Below the pieces are notes generated by a model. That model worked only from the letters and a program-made list of their open reading frames with translations, had not been told where the DNA came from and did no database searches. From CAZZIZ01 sp964654535 (GTDB lineage: Bacteria > Bacteroidota > Bacteroidia > Chitinophagales > UBA2359): DNA of 5,439 nucleotides. Positions 1 through 5,439 of this stretch are shown piece by piece; the stretch's first letter is position 1; each line of letters starts with the position of its first letter. The stretch covers positions 1 to 5,439 of the forward strand of contig CAZZIZ010000220.1 in assembly GCA_964654535.1 (NCBI GenBank). Reading direction: 5' to 3'. The translations under genes were made by a program, and so were the position numbers.

Positions 1-2
1 CA

Positions 3-62
3 ATGTTGGAAAACAAAGTAGTAACACTTCCTAAGAAGAAGCACGGAAATATTCCACTGTAA
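3..62 (+). CDS. Possible C-terminal tail of a rightward gene (partial, low confidence)
   Basis: This reading frame enters from the left edge and stays open for 19 codons to a TAA at 60-62. The residues end in a lysine-rich tail, ...TLPKKKHGNIPL. An ATG happens to lie at position 3, but a real gene would more likely start outside the window. The main support is position: the stop lies 38 nt before a strong terminator hairpin (101-146), the normal spacing for the end of a transcript. A second frame ends in TAA at 32-34 and could compete. I do not recognise the protein from so short a tail, and the stretch could be non-coding. Confidence 0.35.
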   Translation: MLENKVVTLPKKKHGNIPL

Positions 63-100
63 AGCGCTCTTCGATATTTAAGATATGTACTTGGGCGTGC

Positions 101-146
101 CCCAACAAAAAAGCCCCGCATTTTAATGTGGGGCTTTTTTGTTGGG
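101..146. terminator. Strong bidirectional intrinsic terminator (21-bp inverted repeat)
   Basis: Positions 101-121 and 126-146 are reverse complements over 21 positions with a single G-T wobble, closed by a 4-nt TTTA loop. The GC core GCCCCGCAT/ATGTGGGGC is flanked by A6 (107-112) and T6 (135-140), so each strand gives a GC hairpin followed by a U tract. It can end the rightward transcript that stops near position 62, and leftward transcription coming from the lipoprotein gene that ends at 427. The outer arms CCCAAC/GTTGGG are longer than a terminator needs. They may reflect selection for strong bidirectional stopping or membership of a repeat family. Confidence 0.87.
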
Positions 147-178
147 TCGGGCTTTCGGCCGTCGCTCTGTTCTGCTTC

Positions 179-227
179 AAACAAAGCGCCCTTCTAGCTC
201 TTAAGGAGCTAAGTGCGCTGCTTGTTT
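179..227. repeat. Imperfect inverted repeat (hairpin)
   Basis: Three paired blocks nest here: AAACAA (179-184) with TTGTTT (222-227), AGCGC (185-189) with GCGCT (215-219), and TAGCTC (195-200) with GAGCTA (206-211) around a TTAAG loop. A 2-nt bulge and a short internal loop separate the blocks. There is no T tract of the terminator kind right after it. It lies in the 364-bp gene-free stretch 63-426. I see no credible gene there, because the open frames cross the terminator and the repeats. Function is unknown; it may be a secondary transcript stop or part of a repeat element. Confidence 0.5.
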
Positions 228-278
228 TCATCAACAGGAGCTCCACAAAGGCCTCTATCCCTCACGCAAAAAAAGCGC

Positions 279-414
279 TTGTCATTTCCGAGCGAAGCCG
301 AGAAATCTGTGCGTTCGTTAGGGTTAATGCAGTTAAACCTTGCAAAATCTCGCTGTGTTGTTGGTCACGAGGAACGAGCTATTTGACTGGTTTCCGGACC
401 AGACAAGTCGAGCT
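279..414. repeat. Candidate dispersed palindromic repeat of Bacteroidota type
   Basis: The stretch opens with TTGTCATTTCCGAGCGAAGC and runs on to CCGAGAAATCT. From memory, this closely resembles a short repeat scattered between genes in many Bacteroidota genomes, of the form GTCATTTCGAGCGAAGYCGAGAAATCT. A second familiar-looking block, GGTCACGAGGAACGAGC, lies at 363-379. Seen directly are three foldbacks: AGCCGAGA (296-303) with TCTCGCT (348-354); AGG and TTAA (320-327) with TTAA and CCT (333-340); and CTGGT (387-391) with ACCAG (398-402), extended by TTG/CAA and AGCT/AGCT to 377-414. No open frame or transposase is present, so if mobile it would be non-autonomous. The boundaries are approximate and the family assignment rests on recall. 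Confidence 0.5.
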
Positions 415-426
415 ATTAAAAAGAAA

Positions 427-440
427 CTATTTCGAAATAG
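427..440 (-). terminator. Palindrome across the stop codon, weak terminator candidate
   Basis: CTATTTCGAAATAG is a perfect 14-bp palindrome that includes the last two sense codons and the TAG stop of the lipoprotein gene. Read on the minus strand it is followed directly by TTTCTTTTT, which would serve as a U tract. The stem is short and A/T-rich, so it would be a weak terminator. A chance palindrome is possible. The strong hairpin at 101-146 would act as a backup stop. Confidence 0.3.
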
Positions 441-1137
441 AAGCTAAAGCCTCATCCACATCCGCTCTTACTCTGTAGTTCTCGTCGTAGTGCACATACT
501 TGATGCGCTTGTCTTGACCGATCAGGTAAGTAGCCGGAACGGGCATATAAGGATCAGTATCACCATTTCTGGTTTGAATGTAATCCCCTTTGAAGGAGAG
601 AATTTTTTCATTGTATTCCGGCGTTACACGGAAAAAGACCTTGTAGTCTTTCATTGCAACGTGATCCTCGTCGTACAAAATCGGGAAGGTATACTTGTTT
701 TCTTCAGAAAGCTTCTTAGAGTACTTCGGCATTTGCGGACTAATGGCTATAACATTTGCCGGGCTGTCCTTCATGCCATTAATCTTGTCTTGAAATTCTG
801 CAAGATGTTTCGTGCAGTATGGACACCAGTCTGCTCTGTAGAAGACCAAAAGTACTGGCCCCTCTTTTAGGCTTTCATCCAATGAAACCTTATTCCCTTT
901 TTCATCCTGAAGGGCAAAGTCAGGGGCGCGGTCACCAACTTTCAGACCACCAAGAACATTTCCAGCGTAATCGGCTATGCCGTTCTTTTTATTTTCTTCT
1001 GATTTATTCATAACTGTTTTTTCAACCCTGGATTTTTGCGAGCTGCTTGCTTCTTTACTAGCCTCTTTGCTTTCTTGAGCGCAAGAGAAAAGCAAAAAGA
1101 TGCTGAGAAATAAAGAGAAGTGTATAGATGTCTTCAT
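427..1137 (-). CDS. Lipoprotein with peroxiredoxin-like (AhpC/TSA, thioredoxin-fold) domain
   Basis: This 236-residue protein begins with a lipoprotein signal peptide: Lys2, a hydrophobic stretch at about 5-17, and the lipobox LFSC with Cys19 as the lipidation site. A hydrophilic Ser/Lys/Glu-rich linker (about 20-60) leads to an AhpC/TSA-type domain. That domain shows VGDRAPDFAL (67-76) and the redox motif WCPYC (104-108), inside the FYRADWCPYC block typical of peroxiredoxin-like 2 proteins. The cis-proline-like VPATYLIG segment lies near the C terminus. The likely role is a membrane-anchored thiol peroxidase or thiol-disulfide oxidoreductase outside the cytoplasm, drawing electrons from a thioredoxin-like partner; substrate and partner cannot be read from sequence. 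The start is fixed by the signal peptide and an A-rich leader directly before the ATG. A 336-bp structured gap separates it from the next gene upstream, so it probably has its own promoter. A ResA/TlpA-like role is the main alternative. Confidence 0.88.
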   Translation of the reverse strand: MKTSIHFSLFLSIFLLFSCAQESKEASKEASSSQKSRVEKTVMNKSEENKKNGIADYAGNVLGGLKVGDRAPDFALQDEKGNKVSLDESLKEGPVLLVFYRADWCPYCTKHLAEFQDKINGMKDSPANVIAISPQMPKYSKKLSEENKYTFPILYDEDHVAMKDYKVFFRVTPEYNEKILSFKGDYIQTRNGDTDPYMPVPATYLIGQDKRIKYVHYDENYRVRADVDEALASISK

Positions 1138-1244
1138 TTTTTTTCTTTTAAAGATATTAGTCTGAAGCTAGATTAATGCTGTTTAGAGAGAAAGATTGAC
1201 TTAGGTAAACAATAGGCTTTTAGCTTGTACTCCTTTCGTTTCTA

Positions 1245-1264
1245 GCGCAGGGTTGACCTTGTGC
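1245..1264. repeat. Small hairpin in the intergenic region
   Basis: GCGCAGGG (1245-1252) can pair with CCTTGTGC (1257-1264) over 8 bp, counting two G-T wobbles, around a TTGA loop. A second small hairpin, AAGCA/TGCTT (1278-1289), follows. Both lie between the lipoprotein start and the larger foldback at 1303-1449. They could be part of the lipoprotein mRNA leader if transcription starts that far upstream. No T tract adjoins either. Confidence 0.4.
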
Positions 1265-1302
1265 CTAAACAGAGTCGAAGCATTTGCTTGACCTTTTTCC
1301 TT

Positions 1303-1449
1303 GCAGCCACGATAGAAGCGGTTATGAGGAGTGGCTAGAAAATAGTGAAGCAAGGAGCGGGGGTGGATGACCGTCTAGGGAATACGCACCCGCGACTATG
1401 CTGAACATTTTCTAGACGCGCCGAATTTGAGCGGATAGCGTGTTGCTGC
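1303..1449. other. Long nested foldback, candidate structured RNA or structured repeat
   Basis: This 147-nt foldback fills much of the 336-bp gene-free stretch 1138-1473. The outer helix is GCAGC and CACG (1303-1311) with CGTG and GCTGC (1439-1449), with a TT bulge. The middle helix is 1328-1343 with 1407-1422: 16 facing positions, of which 14 can pair (one as a G-T wobble), including an unbroken 9-bp block CTAGAAAAT/ATTTTCTAG and two opposed G/A mismatches. Inner pairs are AGCA/TGCT (1349-1352, 1399-1402) and GGGTG/CACCC (1361-1365, 1387-1391). Between outer and middle helices lie two similar strands, GATAGAAGCGG (1311-1321) and TTGAGCGGATAGC (1427-1439). I recall motifs of the form GATTGAAGCGG...GAGCGGATAGC in many Bacteroidota intergenic regions but know no agreed name. 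Strand and function are unknown. If transcribed leftward it would sit in the lipoprotein gene's leader, about 165 nt before its start. Confidence 0.5.
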
Positions 1450-1473
1450 CCATATCATCTTTTACACGATTAT

Positions 1474-1944
1474 TTATTTCTCCCTTATCGGAATCCAAAT
1501 CTCTTCCTCGGAGTTGGGGTCATTATTCTTGTACTTAGAACCCAAGACCTCAAAATGAGGTCTGCTGTCTAAAGTATATTTTGAATTAGGAATCCATTCT
1601 CTGAAAATAAAATCGAATATAGAAGTATCAGAACCCTTGTGATCAAAAACAGCATAAAGCCCTTCTTCTAAAACAAAGAATTCCATTCCTTCTGGAATCT
1701 CGTCAAAATTTCTAACCTCAACCGTGGCCCATTTTTCGAATTCACTGTTTGGATTGTATTGCTCGAAAAACTGAGGAGGGTAGACTTGCATCGAGATTTT
1801 ATCTTCCGACGCCCTATTCTGAATCGCTTTTATCTTCGGAGCAAACTGACCCCAAAGCTGGCCCGTTTTATTATTGGCCAAACTCATTGTAAGGATTTGG
1901 CCTATGAGTTTCTTTTCTTTTAGTGTTTCGATTCTTGGGTTCAT
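1474..1944 (-). CDS. Stand-alone GyrI-like (AraC-type effector-binding) domain protein
   Basis: This 156-residue protein matches the GyrI-like small-molecule-binding fold, found fused to AraC- and MerR-type regulators and also as single-domain proteins such as SbmC/GyrI. Visible hallmarks are an N-terminal strand with LIGQ (13-16), an aromatic-rich middle, GLYAVFDHKG (95-104), FREWIPNSKY (114-123), the central HFEVLG with Glu132, and the closing EEIWIPI strand (147-153). No DNA-binding domain, signal peptide or membrane segment is present, so it is probably cytoplasmic and acts by binding a ligand or a partner protein. The length fits one complete domain. It follows the RNA methyltransferase on the same strand after 78 bp and may be cotranscribed, but that gap holds paired direct repeats that could be its own control region. 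Ligand and pathway cannot be inferred; the DNA-gyrase inhibitor role of E. coli SbmC should not be assumed. Confidence 0.85.
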   Translation of the reverse strand: MNPRIETLKEKKLIGQILTMSLANNKTGQLWGQFAPKIKAIQNRASEDKISMQVYPPQFFEQYNPNSEFEKWATVEVRNFDEIPEGMEFFVLEEGLYAVFDHKGSDTSIFDFIFREWIPNSKYTLDSRPHFEVLGSKYKNNDPNSEEEIWIPIREK

Positions 1945-1982
1945 ATATACAGATTGATTTTTTCGATTTGTTTTTCCAAAAA

Positions 1983-2021
1983 AACTGGACTTAACTGGAT
2001 TTTAATGAAACTGTAATGAAA
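1983..2021 (-). promoter_or_regulatory. Paired direct repeats upstream of the GyrI-like gene
   Basis: Two direct-repeat pairs lie in the 78-bp gap between the methyltransferase stop and the GyrI-like start. AACTGGA occurs at 1983-1989 and 1993-1999 (10-bp step), and AATGAAA at 2004-2010 and 2015-2021 (11-bp step). Spacing of about one helical turn is typical of tandem binding sites on one face of DNA. They lie about 39-77 bp before the start codon, a suitable place for an operator or activator site. I could not find a convincing TAnnTTTG box next to them, so the role is inferred. Confidence 0.35.
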
Positions 2022-2022
2022 A

Positions 2023-2556
2023 TCAAATCCCCAACCCCTTATTAGCTAAATCCCACAAAACAATCCCCACACTTACCGATATATTAAAGGAATGCTTCGT
2101 GCCGTGCTGCGGTATTTCGACTGAGGCATTGAGTAGGGGGAGGAGCTCATCGCTGATGCCATCGACCTCGTTGCCAAAAACCAAAACGTATTCCTTGTCG
2201 GTCTCTACTTTGTAATCTTGCAGCAAGACCTTTGGCTCCGTTTGTTCTATGCCCAAAATTATTTTACCCGCAGCTTTTTCCTCGCTAAGTCGCGCCAACA
2301 AATCGGGGCAATGTTCCCAGTCTACCGAGTCGCTAGCACCCAGAGCAGTCTTGCGTATATCGCGATGCGGCGGCTTGGCGGTTATGCCGCCAAGAAAGAT
2401 TTTGGCCACTCGAAAAGCGTCCGCGCTTCTGAAGACCGAACCCACATTATGAAAGCTGCGCACATTATCCAAGGCGATAGACATCTTGGACTTGGCGGCA
2501 GATTTGAATTGCTCGACCTCCATTCGACCTAACTCGCTCATTGTCAGTTTCCTCAT
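2023..2556 (-). CDS. SpoU/TrmH-family RNA 2'-O-methyltransferase
   Basis: This 177-residue SPOUT-class enzyme transfers a methyl group from S-adenosylmethionine to a ribose 2'-OH in tRNA or rRNA. All three SpoU motifs are intact: motif 1 DNVRSFHNVGSVFRSAD (30-46) with Asn37 and the catalytic-type Arg43; motif 2 LVFGNEVDGIS (125-135) with Glu130; and motif 3 IPQHGTKHSFNISVSVG (148-164) with Ser156 and Asn158, which form the trefoil-knot cofactor site. It lacks the extra N-terminal RNA-binding domain of RlmB-type enzymes, so it is a minimal catalytic-domain protein. The start is supported by an N terminus (MRKLTMSELGR) of a form I recall as common in Bacteroidota homologues. It diverges from mutS, whose start is 75 bp away. 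The exact RNA and nucleotide modified cannot be told from sequence, so trmH, trmL and rlmB are not assigned. Confidence 0.93.
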   Translation of the reverse strand: MRKLTMSELGRMEVEQFKSAAKSKMSIALDNVRSFHNVGSVFRSADAFRVAKIFLGGITAKPPHRDIRKTALGASDSVDWEHCPDLLARLSEEKAAGKIILGIEQTEPKVLLQDYKVETDKEYVLVFGNEVDGISDELLPLLNASVEIPQHGTKHSFNISVSVGIVLWDLANKGLGI

Positions 2557-2590
2557 AATTTCTTGCTGTTAAAAACTTGTGCTTTGGAGG

Positions 2591-2600
2591 GTAAATTTAC
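2591..2600. promoter_or_regulatory. Palindromic A/T box midway between the divergent genes
   Basis: GTAAATTTAC is a perfect 10-bp palindrome containing TAAATTTA (2592-2599), which matches the Bacteroidota -7 consensus TAnnTTTG at all fixed positions but the last, on both strands. It lies almost exactly midway between the methyltransferase start (2556) and the mutS start (2632), about 33-36 bp from each. It could therefore serve as the -7 box for either gene, or as a shared operator. No TTG is found at the expected -33 distance on either side, which weakens the promoter reading. Confidence 0.35.
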
Positions 2601-2631
2601 TTGAACTTAACATTATTTTAGTGGGCGGCTT

Positions 2632-5295
2632 GTGGGCCGGAAACGTAAAAAGTTATACTTGTCTAAGACTACTTCCAAGAAAAAATCTGCTAAGGCGGGG
2701 GCTAGAGAGACCCCACTAATGAAGCAGTATAATGCCATTAAAACTAAATACCCAGATGCGATTTTGCTCTTCAGGGTAGGCGATTTTTATGAGACATTTG
2801 GTGAAGATGCCATTAAGGTATCTAAGGCCGTGGGCATAGTGTTGACCGCGCGAAAAAATGGAGCGGCGGGAGCGGTTGAGTTGGCTGGTTTCCCGCATCA
2901 CAGTTTGGAGAACTATTTACCCAAGTTGGTGCGCGCTGGTTATCGGGTTGCGATTTGCGATCAGTTGGAAGATCCTAAGAAAACCAAAACCATTGTTAAG
3001 CGCGGCGTTACCGAATTGGTTACGCCAGGCGTGGCCCTCAACGATAACATACTCGACCATAAGAAAAACAACTTCCTGGCCTCCTTGCATTTTGACAAAG
3101 GCATTAGTGGCGTTGCTTTCGTTGATATTTCTACTGGTGAGTTCTATTTATCAGAGGGAAGTTTGGAATACATCGAAAAGCTGATGCAGAGCTTCCAGCC
3201 CAGCGAAGTCATTTTTTCTAAGACCGAAAAATCGACCTACGAAGAGAGTTTTGGTCAGCAGTATTATACCTATCCCATCGATGAGTGGATTTACACGCCC
3301 GATTATGCCTACGAAAAACTGCACGATCATTTCAAGGTTAAAAACTTAAAAGGTTTTGGTATTGAAGGAATGGAACAGGGTGTTATTGCTGCAGGATCGA
3401 TACTGCATTATCTAGCGCAAACCGAGCACTCCAAGTTGCAACACATCAGTAACATTTCGCGTATACAATCCGATAAATACGTTTGGATAGATCGCTTTAC
3501 CATTAGAAACTTAGAGCTGGTTTCTAGCCAACACGAAACCGGTAAAACGCTGCTTGAAGTACTCGACCACACTACTTCGCCCATGGGCGCGCGTTTGCTA
3601 CAAAAGTGGTTGTTGCTGCCGCTTAAAAATGTAAAGACCATACAAGATCGTCTGGATATTGTGGAGCACTTGCTAGCCGAAGACTATTTCTGCAACGAGC
3701 TCAAGCATCAGATAAAAAATATCGGCGATATAGAAAGACTCATTGCCAAAGTGCCTGTAGGGCGCATTAGTCCTCGAGAAGTAGCGCAACTAAAGAAAGC
3801 GCTCATCGCTTTGTTCCCTATAAAAGAAGCGCTCTCAAAAAGCAGCAATCCCGGTTTGAAAAAAATAGGCGAGCAACTGAACCCTTGCAAAAGCTTAAAA
3901 GATAGACTCGATTTCGAGTTGCACGAAAGCCCACCAGCGGCGCTGGGCAAAGGGCCAGTCATTGCCGATGGTGTTTCCGAAACCCTAGACGAGCTGCGCT
4001 CGCTGGCTTATTCGGGCAAAGATTACTTACTCAAAATTCAGGAGCGCGAAATCGAAAAGACGGGTATCACTTCGCTGAAGATCGGCTTCAATAATGTTTT
4101 CGGTTACTACCTAGAAGTAACCCATCGTTTCAAAGACAAAGTCCCCGAAGAATGGATACGCAAGCAAACCTTGGTCAGCGCAGAGCGCTACATTACCGAA
4201 GAGCTTAAAGAGTACGAAGCAAAAATTCTGGGCGCCGAAGAAAAAATAGCCACGCTAGAATCGGAGCTCTACGCCGAGTTAGTGCTAGCCATCGAGGATT
4301 ACATCCGACCCATACAACTCAACGGCGCAATGATTGCCCAGTTGGATTGCCTCATCAACTTTGCGCACTTGGCAGAGCACAACAATTACTGTAAGCCAGT
4401 GGTGCACGATGGACACGAACTAAACATCAAAAACGGAAGGCACCCGGTTATTGAAAAACAATTACCGCTAGGCGAAGCCTACGTCCCCAACGATACATTC
4501 CTAGATAGCAACGATCAGCAGGTCATCATTATCACCGGCCCGAATATGTCTGGTAAGTCGGCTCTGCTCCGACAAACTGCACTTATCACACTAATGGCGC
4601 AAATGGGTTCCTACGTTCCCGCCGAAGAAGCGAGCATCGGTTTGGTCGACAAAATATTTACCAGAGTAGGCGCCACCGACAATATCAGTTCCGGCGAGTC
4701 GACATTTATGGTCGAGATGAACGAGACTGCCAGCATAATGAACAATCTCTCAGACCGTAGTCTGGTTATCCTAGATGAAATTGGCAGAGGCACCAGTACC
4801 TACGATGGTATTTCTATCGCCTGGTCACTCGCCGAGTATTTGCACAACAATGGTCAACACAAACCCAAAGCACTCTTCGCAACGCATTACCACGAGCTCA
4901 ACGAGTTGGCCAATCAGAACAAGCGTATAAAGAACTACCACGTGGCCACCAAGGAAGTCAACAACAAAATAGTTTTCCTACGTAAGCTCACCGAGGGTGG
5001 GAGCGAGCACAGCTTCGGCATCCACGTAGCCGAAATGGCCGGAATGCCCGATGCCATCGTGCGCAGAGCCAAATCGGTGCTGGCTGAGCTGGAAAAAAAG
5101 AGCATCAGAGCGGAAATATCGAAGTCCTTGGAGCAGGTCGCGCTGCCGGAGACCCAGCAAATGAACCTCTTCGAGATCAACGATCCGGTACTTATTGAGC
5201 TGAAAACCAAGCTATCAGAAACGGACTTAGACCGCCTGACCCCCTTAGAAGCTATGATGCTATTGAGCGAATTAAAGAAGATGCTCGATTATTAA
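2632..5295 (+). CDS. mutS: DNA mismatch repair protein MutS
   Basis: This is a complete 887-residue MutS (E. coli MutS has 853), the ATPase clamp that recognises mispaired and looped bases and recruits MutL. In order: a Lys/Arg-rich leader (2-22); the mismatch-binding domain opening at ETPLMKQY, with the Phe-x-Glu reader in GDFYETF (Phe52, Glu54); connector, lever and clamp domains; then the ABC-type ATPase. That has Walker A GPNMSGKS (636-643), signature STFMVEMNE (690-698), Walker B ILDE (Asp715, Glu716) and switch His752 in FATHYHE. Near the end, QMNLF (843-847) fits a sliding-clamp-binding motif, and the LTPLEAMMLLSEL helix resembles the C-terminal dimer/tetramer segment. The GTG at 2632 is the first start codon after an in-frame stop at 2608-2610. 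TTG 2659 is an alternative; ATG 2719 (residue 30) would remove the conserved ETPL segment and is unlikely. No clear Shine-Dalgarno site is seen. The ATPase carries no lost residues. Confidence 0.97.
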   Translation: MGRKRKKLYLSKTTSKKKSAKAGARETPLMKQYNAIKTKYPDAILLFRVGDFYETFGEDAIKVSKAVGIVLTARKNGAAGAVELAGFPHHSLENYLPKLVRAGYRVAICDQLEDPKKTKTIVKRGVTELVTPGVALNDNILDHKKNNFLASLHFDKGISGVAFVDISTGEFYLSEGSLEYIEKLMQSFQPSEVIFSKTEKSTYEESFGQQYYTYPIDEWIYTPDYAYEKLHDHFKVKNLKGFGIEGMEQGVIAAGSILHYLAQTEHSKLQHISNISRIQSDKYVWIDRFTIRNLELVSSQHETGKTLLEVLDHTTSPMGARLLQKWLLLPLKNVKTIQDRLDIVEHLLAEDYFCNELKHQIKNIGDIERLIAKVPVGRISPREVAQLKKALIALFPIKEALSKSSNPGLKKIGEQLNPCKSLKDRLDFELHESPPAALGKGPVIADGVSETLDELRSLAYSGKDYLLKIQEREIEKTGITSLKIGFNNVFGYYLEVTHRFKDKVPEEWIRKQTLVSAERYITEELKEYEAKILGAEEKIATLESELYAELVLAIEDYIRPIQLNGAMIAQLDCLINFAHLAEHNNYCKPVVHDGHELNIKNGRHPVIEKQLPLGEAYVPNDTFLDSNDQQVIIITGPNMSGKSALLRQTALITLMAQMGSYVPAEEASIGLVDKIFTRVGATDNISSGESTFMVEMNETASIMNNLSDRSLVILDEIGRGTSTYDGISIAWSLAEYLHNNGQHKPKALFATHYHELNELANQNKRIKNYHVATKEVNNKIVFLRKLTEGGSEHSFGIHVAEMAGMPDAIVRRAKSVLAELEKKSIRAEISKSLEQVALPETQQMNLFEINDPVLIELKTKLSETDLDRLTPLEAMMLLSELKKMLDY

Positions 5296-5346
5296 AAGGA
5301 AGGCAAAAAGAAAGACGCCAGAAGCGTAAAAATCGATCAATCCTTC

Positions 5347-5376
5347 TTGCTACAAAACCCCTTTATTGTATATTTG
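5347..5376 (+). promoter_or_regulatory. Bacteroidota-type promoter for the tRNA-Gly gene
   Basis: TTG (5347-5349) is followed after 19 bp by TATATTTG (5369-5376). This matches the known Bacteroidota primary sigma consensus of a -33 TTG, a 17-23 bp spacer and a -7 TAnnTTTG box. The -7 box ends 9 bp before the first tRNA base, which leaves room for only a very short leader. The gap after mutS (5296-5385) shows no good terminator, so some mutS read-through into the tRNA is possible. Confidence 0.8.
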
Positions 5377-5385
5377 CGACCCCTT

Positions 5386-5439
<54 letters not shown>

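Noticed and set aside
31..246. Minus-strand open frame of 71 codons in the left intergenic region
   Set aside because: It runs straight through the 21-bp terminator hairpin and half of the next hairpin, shows low-complexity composition and matches no family I know.
263..414. CRISPR array or tRNA-like structure in the repeat-rich left region
   Set aside because: No regularly spaced identical repeats and no cloverleaf or T-arm signature; the blocks are single inverted repeats.
128..478. Plus-strand open frame of 116 codons
   Set aside because: It begins inside the terminator arm, crosses the repeat-like segment and ends inside the lipoprotein gene on the opposite strand; the translation has no recognisable domain.
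490..1013. Two plus-strand open frames opposite the lipoprotein gene
   Set aside because: They are antisense shadows of a gene with a clear signal peptide and WCPYC motif.
1153..1160. TATCTTTA-like -7 box (minus strand) just before the lipoprotein gene
   Set aside because: No TTG at the right distance upstream, and it would leave a leader of only a few bases; too weak to annotate as a promoter.
1196..1228. TTG ... TAGCTTGT as a plus-strand promoter for a non-coding RNA
   Set aside because: Only 4 of 6 fixed positions of the -7 box match and the spacer is 22 bp; not distinguishable from chance.
2218..2532. Plus-strand frames opposite the RNA methyltransferase
   Set aside because: All three SpoU motifs lie on the minus strand, so these are shadows.
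5296..5385. Terminator after mutS
   Set aside because: I found no stable hairpin with a T tract; AAGGA/TCCTT pairings are distant and weak.

Overview
This window looks like chromosomal DNA of a free-living Bacteroidota. The evidence is a near-consensus Bacteroidota promoter (TTG, 19 bp, TAnnTTTG) in front of the tRNA gene, A-rich leaders instead of strong Shine-Dalgarno sites, a lipoprotein thiol-disulfide/peroxiredoxin-like protein, and intergenic repeats of a kind I recall from this phylum. I would guess Flavobacteriia or Cytophagia but cannot fix the genus.

Layout. Positions 1-62 may hold the last codons of a rightward gene entering from the left, followed by a very strong bidirectional terminator hairpin (101-146). 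Positions 147-426 are non-coding and rich in imperfect inverted repeats, including a stretch (about 279-414) that resembles a dispersed Bacteroidota repeat. Three genes then lie on the minus strand. Read in their own direction they are a SpoU/TrmH-family RNA methyltransferase (2556-2023), a stand-alone GyrI-like effector-binding-domain protein (1944-1474) and a secreted lipoprotein with a CxxC peroxiredoxin-like domain (1137-427). The 336-bp gap between the last two (1138-1473) carries a long nested foldback (1303-1449) with two GAAGCGG/GAGCGG-type internal-loop motifs. This is the best candidate for something undescribed in the window.

On the plus strand mutS (2632-5295) diverges from the methyltransferase across a 75-bp gap centred on a palindromic A/T box. 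mutS is complete, with mismatch-recognition, ATPase and clamp-binding motifs intact. A tRNA-Gly(GCC) gene with its own promoter follows 90 bp after mutS and is cut off by the window end.

Functionally the genes are housekeeping: mismatch repair, RNA methylation, glycine decoding and envelope redox or stress chemistry. There is no sign of a defence island, prophage, CRISPR array or transposase. The novelty, if any, is in the structured non-coding DNA.
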